Assembly: GCA_016490735.1 (NCBI GenBank)
Contig: JAEMWC010000263.1
Location: forward strand, 80,001 to 144,000
Source: Pachyseris speciosa
Taxonomy: Eukaryota > Cnidaria > Anthozoa > Scleractinia > Pachyseridae
Direction: 5' to 3'
DNA: 64,000 bases
This document shows, in pieces, positions 37,094 through 42,358 of the stretch (positions within the stretch are counted from its first letter, which is position 1; each line of letters begins with the position of its first letter). Both the position numbers and the translations under genes were made by a program. Under the pieces are notes generated by a model. That model was not told where the DNA came from and ran no database searches. It was given only the letters and a program-made list of their open reading frames with translations.

Positions 37094-38046
37094 CCAAGCG
37101 ACCTTTCGCCAGTGTCCCGACCTCAAAACTAATTTTAAGTTATGATATCGTAAAATGGGCAATGATAAAAAAAATGATTGCAAAAAAATCGAACTTGGCT
37201 TCACAAACAAACGCATAGCCATCCGGAGCATGAAAAGTGATACAAGGATGAAGAAAATTATTAACATCTGCCTGGTTCGTGGCAGAGGTTACCGGTATTC
37301 ACGCTGAAAATGAGCTGAATGAGCTTGCAAGAAGTTTTTCAAACCTCAAAATACCGGCATTGAGAGAGCATACATGCCTTTCTCGGATCAAAGAAGTATA
37401 CAAAACGTGTTTTCATATATGAAAGTACAGAACGACAAATAAACAATTCTGAGCTCCAATGATAATCAGGAATTCGATAAAGTCACGAAAACAAGTTCCA
37501 AACAAAAGCGAATTACAAAAATTATGCATGGACGCCTCTCTGTTCCCAAGAGGCCACATTGCAAACAAACAAAATGACGGCTATGTATTCAAAGCGAGCT
37601 GACGGCTATGGCTGTCTGTAATCAAAGATTAAAAAACTAATCACGCTTATTACAACTGTTTTGGTTCAATTCAAACGATCTTTCTCTCACCATATCGTCC
37701 ACAAATTCCAAAGTAGCTTGTTCCCTGATAAAATCCTCGGCGATTCGTTCGACCTCCTTCTCGTCAAGTTGATGTCCCGACAATTTTTCGCTAAGTTCGT
37801 ACGCATCTATAGTCTGAGAAAAAGGTCAAAGAATGACATTTAAACACAAAGGAAACATCAACGTAAATATGGGAAAAGAAAGAATCACCCAGCCGCATTT
37901 CTCACCCTTGTTACGCGTTCGTGTATTCGAGTCAATTCTTCCTGGGTTTCGACAACTTGTCGCACGGCTTTTTTCCTCGCGTTGTCTTTGATGATTGCAA
38001 GCGCCGGAGCATCGCCCCGCTCCGAAAATTCGTCTACCTCTAACAT
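1063..38046 (-). CDS. Large coiled-coil protein gene, 22 exons, C-terminal end outside the window
   Basis: I do not recognise the family. Exons in transcript order: 37906-38046, 37691-37813, 28000-28044, 27613-27675, 26426-26446, 25414-25499, 24554-24655, 22830-22915, 21834-21906, 21229-21256, 16523-16597, 15718-15810, 10984-11050, 10060-10181, 9688-9882, 6716-7052, 3733-3875, 3006-3059, 2792-2845, 1820-1882, 1457-1504, 1063-1080. Every intron I checked is GT-AG and all phases join, giving 679 codons with no stop. The start is MLEVDEFSERGD. Residues 1-160 are mixed helical; about 160-385 and 600-679 are Lys/Glu/Gln-rich with coiled-coil character (for example KEKETTEKVKELK-like heptads around exon 11); 376-553 are Ser/Lys/Pro-rich and probably disordered, with two KRNSL motifs of basophilic-kinase type. 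Two exons are tiny (21 and 18 nt). A structural or scaffold role is a guess from composition. The gene continues past base 1. Confidence 0.85.
1295..1431. repeat. Fold-back MITE with ATAACAGGCG ends
   Basis: The ends are inverted copies (ATAACAGGCG on the left, CCGCCTGTTAT on the right), followed on both sides by TTATTTAGC-like and GCGCGAAGCGC-like sequence, so the whole element can fold back. A related arm occurs near 39548-39605. It lies in an intron of the coiled-coil gene. No coding capacity. Confidence 0.6.
1948..2730 (+). mobile_element. 5'-truncated LINE relic, 3' end of reverse-transcriptase ORF
   Basis: The plus strand reads as the C-terminal part of a non-LTR retrotransposon ORF2: VPPPTLHYIYNALIQSHFDY, then WGNCGKTLLDRLQKLQNRA, then QIQKALMVYKSSNGLVPEY. 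The same words occur in the relic at 58265-59084, so both belong to one family. The ORF is broken by a 141-bp MITE at 2329-2469 and then continues as FPQTNFMKNNFSYSG. The 3' end carries AATAAA-like sequence and a short AACTAAACTAAAC tail. It is 5' truncated, broken and not functional, and lies antisense to the host gene in an intron. Confidence 0.85.
2329..2469. mobile_element. 141-bp MITE inserted in the LINE ORF
   Basis: Perfect 11-bp terminal inverted repeats (GGTGGTTTGCA and TGCAAACCACC) are flanked by TA on each side. A second inverted pair inside (GCTGGTGGACG and CGTCCACCAGC) makes the element strongly palindromic. It interrupts the LINE coding sequence between NKL and the FPQTNF segment, so it inserted after the LINE. 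Confidence 0.75.
3120..3690 (-). repeat. tRNA-SINE tail copies (reverse orientation), partly tandem
   Basis: Two partial copies of the 3' region of the tRNA-Thr-like SINE seen at 57356-57545 lie here in reverse orientation: a segment with GCGGATTAAGGAATGAAG-like sequence, then GCAGTTATGAACAC, then the same words again. The first copy is split by the mariner-type MITE at 3209-3562. The tRNA-like head is missing. Confidence 0.65.
3209..3562. mobile_element. Mariner-type MITE with TCGAG-rich interior
   Basis: The 29-bp ends, 3209-3237 and 3534-3562, are perfect inverted repeats starting CAGTACTGGGCAG and are flanked by TA on both sides (3207-3208 and 3563-3564). CAGT ends with a TA duplication are typical of Tc1/mariner elements. 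Removing the element restores the SINE word GCAGTTATGAACAC. The interior is built from repeats such as CGAGTCGAG, TTCGAGG and TCGAAAC on both strands. No transposase. Confidence 0.85.
4304..4367. repeat. Short fold-back element
   Basis: CCTCCTACGCAGA on the left pairs with TCTGCGTAGGAGG on the right, with further imperfect pairing (CCTTGGG with CCCAAAG) inside. It is a ~64-bp hairpin in intron sequence of the coiled-coil gene. Confidence 0.7.
4717..5040. mobile_element. Harbinger-like MITE, TAA target duplication, GCGATTTTT interior
   Basis: The ends AGCCGAGGCTACACGAGCGA and (reverse strand) AGCAGCAGCTACACAAGCGA are inverted repeats, flanked by TAA at 4714-4716 and 5041-5043. The interior repeats GCGATTTTT and GCGTCACCAGCG-like words on both strands. 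TAA duplications suggest the PIF/Harbinger group. No transposase. Confidence 0.75.
5126..5571. mobile_element. 446-bp MITE with CAGGGGCACCCAA ends, copy 1
   Basis: The element starts CAGGGGCACCCAATG and ends TTGGGTGCCCCTG. It is flanked by the six-base word ATACTA on both sides (5120-5125 and 5572-5577). A 447-bp copy in the opposite orientation lies at 46387-46833. No long ORF. The transposon superfamily is not determined. Confidence 0.8.
6379..6473. repeat. Fold-back element with TAGCCTG ends and purine/pyrimidine arms
   Basis: TAGCCTGGGTGGCAGGTGCT on the left pairs with GCGGCTGCCACGCAGACTA on the right. Between them the top strand is GGGAAGAGGAGGGGG followed by TTTCCCTTTCCC, so the arms are purine-rich and pyrimidine-rich. 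Relatives are at 28685-28830, 32470-32578 and 43989-44188. Confidence 0.65.
7600..9173 (+). mobile_element. 5'-truncated LINE relic with reverse-transcriptase domain
   Basis: The reading frame from about 7607 encodes DSQFGFRKSRSCELA, LVDLKKAFDLVNHSI (motif A), VPQGSILGPL and MFADDTSII (catalytic FADD box), an intact RT core ending in a stop at 8402. After a frameshift the C-terminal part continues (SAWGNCSS, LQKRAARLLLDADF, RTFAYSAATLFNCL) to a stop at 8918. The 3' UTR ends in an (ATTGT)n tail at 9151-9173. The 5' half with endonuclease is missing. It is a dead copy in an intron, antisense to the host gene. Confidence 0.88.
10354..10549. repeat. Palindromic MITE with ATACCATGCCATAGAAAAT ends
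   Basis: The word ATACCATGCCATAGAAAAT near 10361 recurs inverted as ATTTTCTATGGCATGGTAT near 10529. The element sits in the intron between exons 10060-10181 and 10984-11050 of the coiled-coil gene. Confidence 0.65.
11708..11855 (-). repeat. 5'-truncated tRNA-Thr-like SINE, reverse orientation
   Basis: The reverse strand reads CAAGCCTGAATTTTTTTCAG, TTTCACTACTG, GTTCATAACTGCAATGATCA and a terminal ATATATGTGATTTTCATAT, the same order as the SINE at 57356-57545. Only the last bases of the tRNA-like head remain. Confidence 0.7.
12192..15645 (-). mobile_element. LINE relic split by a DIRS-type insertion
   Basis: The minus strand from 15645 encodes QHAILDIINTIQTNMD, FIDLKKAFDTVNHGIL (motif A), CGVPQGSVLGSLLFLLYAND, FYLFADDTNILY (catalytic FADD) and continues to ILPLNFMRL near 14730. 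The same ORF resumes at about 12770 as LMHDIRNRKVPSNILNLF and ends with ISQITSGLKTYN at 12448. The 3' UTR ends in (GTT)n at 12195-12222. The gap of about 1.93 kb is foreign sequence. The LINE is 5' truncated; a 3'-end fragment of the same family lies at 48835-48942. Confidence 0.88.
12772..14700 (-). mobile_element. DIRS-type retrotransposon fragment (gag and start of pol)
   Basis: A gag-like ORF starts at 14466 with MPPRRTRNSLESF and is Ser/Thr/Ala-rich. After stops and frame changes it reads FVVGPGYSPIPFEVVSQIM, MDITSWMEAFWRWM, then YDRAFREHAAAEKVTDWSKM, a pattern I associate with gag of tyrosine-recombinase (DIRS-like) elements of cnidarians. A CCCH-type zinc motif follows: C-x7-C-x6-C-x3-H (CHSWNAGHC...CRFRH), then C-x2-C-x3-H. 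Next is SPLNFELFEAELTLYPDRA ... VIDAYLANEVRLGRV, like the start of a DIRS pol, which stops abruptly. RT, RNase H and recombinase are absent, so it is internally or 3' deleted. The family call is from recognition only. Confidence 0.6.
17560..17690 (+). repeat. Degenerate telomere-like TTAGGG tract inside U1
   Basis: Words such as ATTAGGGTTAG, GGGATAGGGTTAGGG and ATGGTTAGGGTTAG are spread over 130 bp with decay between them. The same tract is at 33822-33955 in U2, so it belongs to the repeat unit and is not a chromosome end. Confidence 0.7.
18500..18662 (+). repeat. Decayed tRNA-like SINE in U1
   Basis: TTTCGCAGAGGTTGTGGGTT then CGAATCCCGTACAAGCG is the anticodon-to-acceptor half of the tRNA-Thr-like head with an intact B box. 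A T-rich stretch and the SINE body words TTTCACTACTGCTTAAG and GTTCATAACTGCGGCGATC follow. The D arm is decayed. The homologous copy in U2 is at 34786-34948. Confidence 0.65.
19633..20633. mobile_element. piggyBac-type MITE, 1,001 bp
   Basis: The element starts CCCATTGGCACCC and ends AGTCAATGGG, flanked by TTAA at 19629-19632 and 20634-20637. CCC/GGG ends and an exact TTAA duplication are the hallmark of piggyBac transposons. The other repeat unit has a single TTAA at the matching place (near 35903), which is the empty site. Family members at 50496-52504 and 50759-51773. No transposase ORF, so non-autonomous. Confidence 0.88.
22092..22451. mobile_element. Harbinger-like MITE, TAA target duplication
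   Basis: The ends GGCCCAGTTCAGACG and CGTCTGAACTGGGCC are perfect inverted repeats extended imperfectly by ACTTCAGCC and GGCTGAAGT. TAA flanks both sides (22089-22091 and 22452-22454). The interior reuses CTGAATCAATT and GCGTCTGAATC. No coding capacity. Confidence 0.82.
22916..24553. other. Intron of the coiled-coil gene, nothing recognised
   Basis: AT-rich sequence between two exons. I saw no transposon ends, coding relic or tRNA-like sequence on either strand. Confidence 0.6.
25017..25218. mobile_element. Palindromic MITE with TTAGTATATACCACACA ends
   Basis: AATTAGTATATACCACACA at the left recurs inverted as TGTGTGGTATATACTAATT at the right. Just outside, at about 25258-25304, GTGGTGGATATTTACC and GGTAAATATCCACCAC form a second clean hairpin. 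Both lie in the intron between exons 24554-24655 and 25414-25499. Confidence 0.75.
26447..27612. other. Intron of the coiled-coil gene, nothing recognised
   Basis: No open frame with recognisable protein similarity and no inverted-repeat element was seen. Confidence 0.5.
28362..28440 (+). repeat. tRNA-like SINE head of a second type
   Basis: GTCAAGTGGTTAGAGTGC resembles an A box and GGGTTCCAGTCCC a B box, at about the spacing of a tRNA. It differs from the tRNA-Thr-like family elsewhere in the window. A tRNA-derived SINE or tRNA pseudogene is likely; no clean acceptor stem was found. Confidence 0.5.
28685..28830. repeat. TAGCCTG fold-back element with purine-rich arm
   Basis: AGCCTGTGTAGCAGGCATAG followed by a GGGGA/GGAGGG purine-rich tract, as in the elements at 6379-6473 and 43989-44188. 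The right end is less clear than in those copies. Confidence 0.4.
28890..29085 (+). pseudogene. RecQ-like helicase relic covering the Walker A region
   Basis: The plus strand reads MRNIILKPKQESVIKAFFTS then RDVLVVLPT, matching the LKPxQ...DVxxVLPTGxGKS start of a RecQ-type helicase motor. Directly after PT the frame slips. In the next frame the sequence is TKSLIYQLFVCAKSYDWGSL and a stop, so the Walker A lysine-serine pair survives but glycines are lost. One short exon-like piece only; no other helicase motif found. A dead fragment in intron 2 of the coiled-coil gene, opposite strand. Confidence 0.5.
29060..29303 (+). pseudogene. Possible class A GPCR fragment (TM5 and start of loop 3)
   Basis: LRLGLIIVTKLVILFVYY then TLITIWLRKK is a hydrophobic helix ending in Y..L...L-basic, as at the end of transmembrane helix 5 of rhodopsin-like receptors. 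A polar tail follows, ending FELHC and a stop. It follows the helicase relic with no gap, so one of them was inserted or fused. The open frame from 29001 includes shadow sequence of the helicase. A chance hydrophobic ORF is possible. Confidence 0.3.
29379..31753. mobile_element. 2.4-kb inverted-repeat element with subterminal motif arrays
   Basis: The left end starts CCCGTACGAAACTGCAAGAT and the right end, read on the reverse strand, CCCGTACCAAACGCGGAGAT, both then running into CTA. The first ~210 and last ~260 bases are filled with AAGTCTTGA, TCTAGACATTTT and AAAGTCTTT words on both strands. The middle 1.9 kb has no recognisable protein. It looks like a non-autonomous DNA transposon of unknown superfamily; the bases flanking it are TT and TT. 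Confidence 0.65.
32470..32578. repeat. Pyrimidine-rich stretch related to the TAGCCTG fold-back family
   Basis: A long CCTTTCC/CCCTCTCC tract ends in CACCAGCCACAAAGGCTA, resembling the right arm of the TAGCCTG elements. It abuts the Harbinger-like MITE at 32583. Confidence 0.35.
32583..33190. mobile_element. Harbinger-like MITE, TAA target duplication, AACATTGTT interior
   Basis: It starts AGCCCCGGCTACACGTTC and ends GTAGCTGGGGCT, flanked by TAA at 32580-32582 and 33191-33193. The inside repeats AACATTGTT, AACAATGTT and TCCAACA in both orientations. A T22 tract (from 32951) and ACTTAC/TACTT words occupy 32950-33150 and may be a later insertion. Confidence 0.78.
33252..33312 (+). repeat. (TTA)n microsatellite
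   Basis: About 20 tandem ATT/TTA units lie directly left of the U2 terminal repeat. A related tract follows the fold-back elements at 36583-36600 and 37048-37095. Confidence 0.95.
33315..36127. mobile_element. Composite repeat unit, copy U2
   Basis: Bounded by terminal repeats 33315-33528 and 35912-36127 in direct orientation, each with TGAAGGGCT and AGYCCTTCA ends. The interior is collinear with U1 but lacks the piggyBac MITE. The outer flanks are AT and AT. It contains the telomere-like tract (33822-33955) and a tRNA-like SINE remnant (34786-34948). No transposase or other domain recognised. Confidence 0.8.
34786..34948 (+). repeat. Decayed tRNA-like SINE in U2
   Basis: It has the same structure as 18500-18662: CGCAGAGGTTGTGGGTTCGA with B box, a long T run, then the SINE body words. 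The T run here is longer (over 20). Confidence 0.65.
36441..36575. repeat. Fold-back MITE, copy 1
   Basis: TAGTACAATTCAGGGGTAAT on the left pairs with ATTACTCCCTGAATTGTACT on the right, with TAATCGGACT paired to AGTCCTATTA outside. A (TTA)n tract follows. The region just left (36160-36280) holds further TGTCCGATT / AATCGGACA pairing. Confidence 0.7.
36600..36780. repeat. Hairpin-rich AT element
   Basis: GGTATCCAATT and AATTGGATACC, and CACGTGGGTGTCCAATTAC against GTAATTGGATACCCACGTG, are nested inverted repeats. Its flanks resemble the fold-back copies on either side, so it is probably part of the same family. Confidence 0.55.
36907..37049. repeat. Fold-back MITE, copy 2
   Basis: AGTAATTGGACCTCGTGTCG on the left pairs with the GTCCAATTACT end on the right; GTACAATTCAGGGAGTAATC and GATTACTCCCTGAATTGTAC form the inner arms perfectly. 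It is followed by a (TTA)n tract at 37048-37095. Confidence 0.75.
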
Positions 38047-38435
38047 CTTTTCACCTTATACTAGTAACTAACCCATGGTTTAAGCTCGATTTTCGCCGTG
38101 CACGAAAGCCAACGGCGTAAAATATACAGAACTCAAAATATGCAGATTATGTTGGGTTGCTATATGAACTGTTTGAGTGTTTGTATGAAGTGGAAGTTCA
38201 GCGTTATCTCCTCTGCAGGGAGGGGTACGTTCTAAATACCCACAATCCTTTGTCCTAGCTAATGGTGGGAACTGAAACTGTCTCCCGGGCGGGATTTTGG
38301 TATGTGCGGCCTACGGCCCCAAAGCGTATGGTTTTTAAGCCGTTTTGGTCGTTTTGGTCGTTATGTTACAATTCGATTTTTATAACCATTCTGGTCTGAA
38401 ATAGGGTATGGTTTGTGCACTCTAGTCCTGAATTA

Positions 38436-39003
38436 AAGGAGCACTGTCACCGGGATTTTTGCTGTTTTTGGTTCAATTCTGCCAAAATTCATGCGATCAG
38501 GCCCGGCCAGGGCTTTTGGGTATACGGTATCTAGAGGCATTTTAATTCAGGTATATGGTATTTTTATGTTACAATTCGGGTATAAAGTAACTGGTTCTAT
38601 CTTATGGAGAAAAAATCGGGTATGTTGGTATCCCACTATCCACCCAGGCCGGGCCTGAAAATTACTGCCTTTTACCTGTTATCGTGCAAAAAATGCTCCT
38701 ACAGAATCAGCAAGATGAATTCCAATGAAATTTTAGCAGGGAGAGCTAACCATAATAATTTTTTGGCGATTTTTCAATGCATAGCTTAAAATTTTGAAAA
38801 AAAAACTGGCAAGTTTTTTCAAATTTCAATCCATTTCCATCATCGTCATCTTTGATGGAATAGTCGATGGAATACAGGAGTTTATAGTCAGCAGTACTAG
38901 TCTGGCAGCAAAACTAGACCATTATTTTAAGGTTTCCACTGTTGCATTGGTAGTTTTAAGTTTTTTAAAATGATGGTACAATAGCGTGACAATGCCCCTT
39001 TAA
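38436..39003. mobile_element. MITE with TTAAAGGRGCAYTGTCAC ends
   Basis: The left end reads TTAAAGGAGCACTGTCACCG and the right end, on the reverse strand, TTAAAGGGGCATTGTCACGC, an imperfect inverted repeat of about 20 bp. Inside are GGTATACGGTAT-like repeats. No coding sequence. Confidence 0.6.
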
Positions 39004-40927
39004 GGCGGGAGGTAACCTAAACATCGTTTTTTAGCCGCTTAACAGGGATTTCACGTTAATATCTCGTTCGCGTTTCAAGCAATCAAAAATCCCTCAGCTC
39101 ATCTCACAGAGCGCTATGTTGTGGGATATTTTGTGAACGTTTTGGTGATTTTTGTGTATATTTGGGAAGAGATCATTTTTCTCAAAGGATTAGTTAAAGT
39201 TAAGAAAATAGGAAATATTGAAGATTTAATGAAGGTTTAAAATAGGGATATGAAGTTGGAAATTAGTGGACGAACACCAAACAACAGTTCCCCAGCCAGC
39301 AACCTGCAGTGCCCTTGTGGGTGGCAACTAACTAGAAGTGTTTCACTGAGGAAGCGGGCCGCACACACCCCCCAATTTTTCTGGGAGTATCCCCCCCCCC
39401 CCCTTGAAACTGCCTGTAGCTGCAGCTAACCGTTTCATGTACAAACGAGCAAGTTTAATTTTCCTTGACAAGTTTCCATTTAATACGTTTTCCTTGCTCG
39501 TGTGTAGAAGAAAACGTGGAATGTTTTATAATGTCCCTGTCACTTGCTTATTTAGCCGAGCACGAAGCGCGATACACGTACGAACGTGGAGCGCGAAGCC
39601 TCTCCTTCTCGCCTCGCGATCCGCGAATGAAAGTGTTCTAGAAATCAAAGATGAATGGCGGGATAATGAGAGTATCGGCTCGCTCGATTTCCTGTTTGTG
39701 GTATTTTGAGAAACGTCATGGACGTAACGTAATTGTTGGACTGGATGAATTTTGCGAAGTGGAAGATGCAGTCATGTCGCCTTGGTAGTCGCTTCGTGCA
39801 CGCGAACCGGGCCTTGTGTCACAAGATATCTTACCTTCTTATATCTTATAGTCTTTGATGGTTCATGAATTGTGATAAGATTTAGAAGCGACCCAAAATT
39901 CATTTATTTTGCAAGGATAAATGTGTTATTGAGCGAATGTTGTTTTGCGGTTCTTATTTCAGGGCCAGCGCAGCACTTTTGCAACTTGGAGGGGGAGGGG
40001 GCTCACTTCGAACGCGTTAGCGTGAGTCAACTAGGGGGAGGGGGGCGTCCGGGGACGTGCTTTCCCGGAAAAGTTTTAAATTAAAGTCATCTGAAACGGC
40101 TGGAAATGCATTTAAAATTAACATAGTATGGTAAACCTTGGGAACTGTGCCGAGCGAGGCTTCATCAGTCTGGAGAAAAAAGTTACTTTCGACAAGTTTA
40201 TTAACAATTAGATTATGAGCTCGCGTGATAGCTGATGAGGGCGCAGCCTGAATCAGCTATAACGCATAGAAATCGAGAGCGAATAATCTAATTGTTTTAG
40301 TATAAATCTACTAGTCGTTCAAAACTAAACAAGAGGCTACAATTAGCCTAAACCCGGGCTTGCAAAAAACAGTATTGTATCCCTAACTTAGTGCTAAACA
40401 AAAGAATAGAGGGAAGTCTGTCTTTCTTACATCGGACGCATTGACGTGTTTAGCTTGTGTTGGAGTCTATTTCTTTAGACCCCTATCAACATATATTCCT
40501 CTAAAATACAGCTCAACCATTGAGAACAGTAATTATAACACTTGTAAAAAATAGTGCTAAAAGAACAAGAAAAAGAGAAACAGAAAAATAAAGCCCGTGA
40601 TATATACCACTAAAAGACATCAAACCCGGGTTAGCTGTGTCACAGGCCACAGAGGTTTATCGTTTTGCAAGGTGATAAAAAAAGTGTATTGATTCCAAAA
40701 AATAAAACTAAGCACACTTGTTTTCGCTTCGATGGATAATTGTTTGAGAAAGGAAACGCTTATCGAACGATGTAGGATTTTTTCGCATAAACGTTAATGG
40801 AGTACGTCTCGGTGAAATGTGAGTAGCAAATTAATTAGAGAGTGAAACTGTTTACAAACACTTCTCCTTTGTCGTCTCATGTTATTATAATCGGCTCCGA
40901 AGCACAAGACCTAGAAAAGATTTTTTT

Positions 40928-41010
40928 TCCAGATTTTTTTTTTTTGGGGGGGGGGGGGGGGGGGTCTGAGTTTTCTAGGTCTGAGGTCTGAGTTTTCTAG
41001 GTCTGAGTTC
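40928..41010 (+). repeat. Poly-T/poly-G tract with TTTCTAGGTCTGAG repeats
   Basis: A T-rich run is followed by about 20 consecutive G and then three copies of GGTCTGAG, two preceded by TTTCTA. The G run could form a quadruplex. Confidence 0.85.
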
Positions 41011-41059
41011 TCCAGACACCCGATACGGGGAACACGGCGGCAATCCATCTGGAGTTAAA

Positions 41060-41525
41060 TTTTGGTCATGTTAAAAGCTTTCTTCTCGCTGTTGAACTTG
41101 CAAACATTCGTATAGACACTTATATAGACACAGGACACAGGGTGAATCGACGTTTTCCGATACGTGACAACAGGCATCATTCTTGCTGTTGATATGAGAT
41201 TTACACTTCCGAATCACTCGGCCGTGAAAGGTCAAACTCCCTTTGTCTGTAGTCTCTAATTTTTGGCGCTCCCCTCGCGTCGCGTCTCCTCGCAACTTCG
41301 CGCGCGCACGTGCCCCAAAATCCGTCGCCAAAATTAGAGACTACTCGCAATCTCCTGAAGCAGTCCATCTGCCGTTAACTTTACTCATGTTAAAAGCTTT
41401 CTTCTCGCCGTTGAACTTGCAATCATTCGCATAGACACTTCTCTTAACATATTGTTTGTTCAGACTTCAAAAGACACAAGGTGAATCGACATTTTCCGAT
41501 TCGTGACAACAGGCATGACTCTGTT
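41060..41525 (+). repeat. Duplicated ~130-bp segment separated by a MITE
   Basis: CATGTTAAAAGCTTTCTTCT, GAACTTGCAA, CATAGACACTT-like, GGTGAATCGAC and TTTTCCGAT with GTGACAACAGGCAT occur in the same order at 41067-41177 and again at 41386-41516. A palindromic element lies between the copies. Confidence 0.8.
41249..41344. mobile_element. 96-bp palindromic MITE
   Basis: It starts GTAGTCTCTAATTTTTGGCG and ends CGCCAAAATTAGAGACTAC, with a CpG-rich centre (CTCGCGTCGCG, CGCGCGCACG). Confidence 0.75.
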
Positions 41526-42358
41526 AAAAATAGTTAGCGCTTGCGCAGAAACGCCGGATGTGCCATTTGTGGATGATACTCGACGACGAAAAAGAATTCG
41601 AGAACCGTCGGTAGTTCTAGACCCGGGCGCCGCGCGAGACGCGCGCAGCCCGGGTAACAAGTAATTATCTAAATCCTCCTCGCAGACACTTCGAAAACTC
41701 AAAGAAGCGACCGCTATTTTATTGACAATCGCTACTATCTATCACAGAATAAATAGCGAGTAACGTAGCCAATCAGAGAACGGCATTCGTGATAGAACGC
41801 TAGTAGATTTATACTAATATAAGATAGTGACCCGGGGAGCTATTCGTTTAAGTTACCTACCACTAATCGCAGGGAAGACTCCCTATATGGAAATTTAATA
41901 AGCTAGTACCACACCCCCTCTCAGGAAGGGTATCTAACAAACCTCGGGATATCTTCCCTGAAAAAAAAAAAGTTTGGTCCGATGATCGGGGAAGACCACT
42001 CACATGGAACAACCAGATCGACAATTAAGAAATACGAGAAGCGAAAAGGTTTTCTCAGACCAGAAGAGGAAATTTGGGCCAACCAATAAAACAGCAAAGG
42101 GAGAACGCGCCACTTCTCATGAATAGCCTGCTATATTGCTTTGTGGGACAATAGAGTGGGCAAAACATGTTCGTGCGCTAGTCTGACTCCATTCCATATT
42201 GAACGAAACTTCCTGTAGTTTTTGTTTTATTCAACGCGGCCCCTGGCTTCATCAGTGTATTTCGCTGGCAATCGAAATAATCCCGTTCCGAAGGTAAGAA
42301 AAGGCTGCACTTTTATTTTTCACGTCATACTAATATACATAACTACAAAGAGGGGTCA

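Larger units (their letters stand above)
38047..42358. other. Intergenic region between the coiled-coil gene and WDR61
   Basis: The first bases should hold the coiled-coil gene promoter and the last bases the WDR61 3' UTR, where TTTATT near 42312 reads AATAAA on the minus strand. In between are a MITE (38436-39003), poly-G (40938-40963), a small palindromic element (41249-41344) and a duplicated segment (41060-41190 and 41375-41520). I found no convincing coding exon. Confidence 0.6.

Noticed and set aside
36985..37218. Poly-leucine ORF
   Set aside because: It is a translation of the (TTA)n microsatellite.
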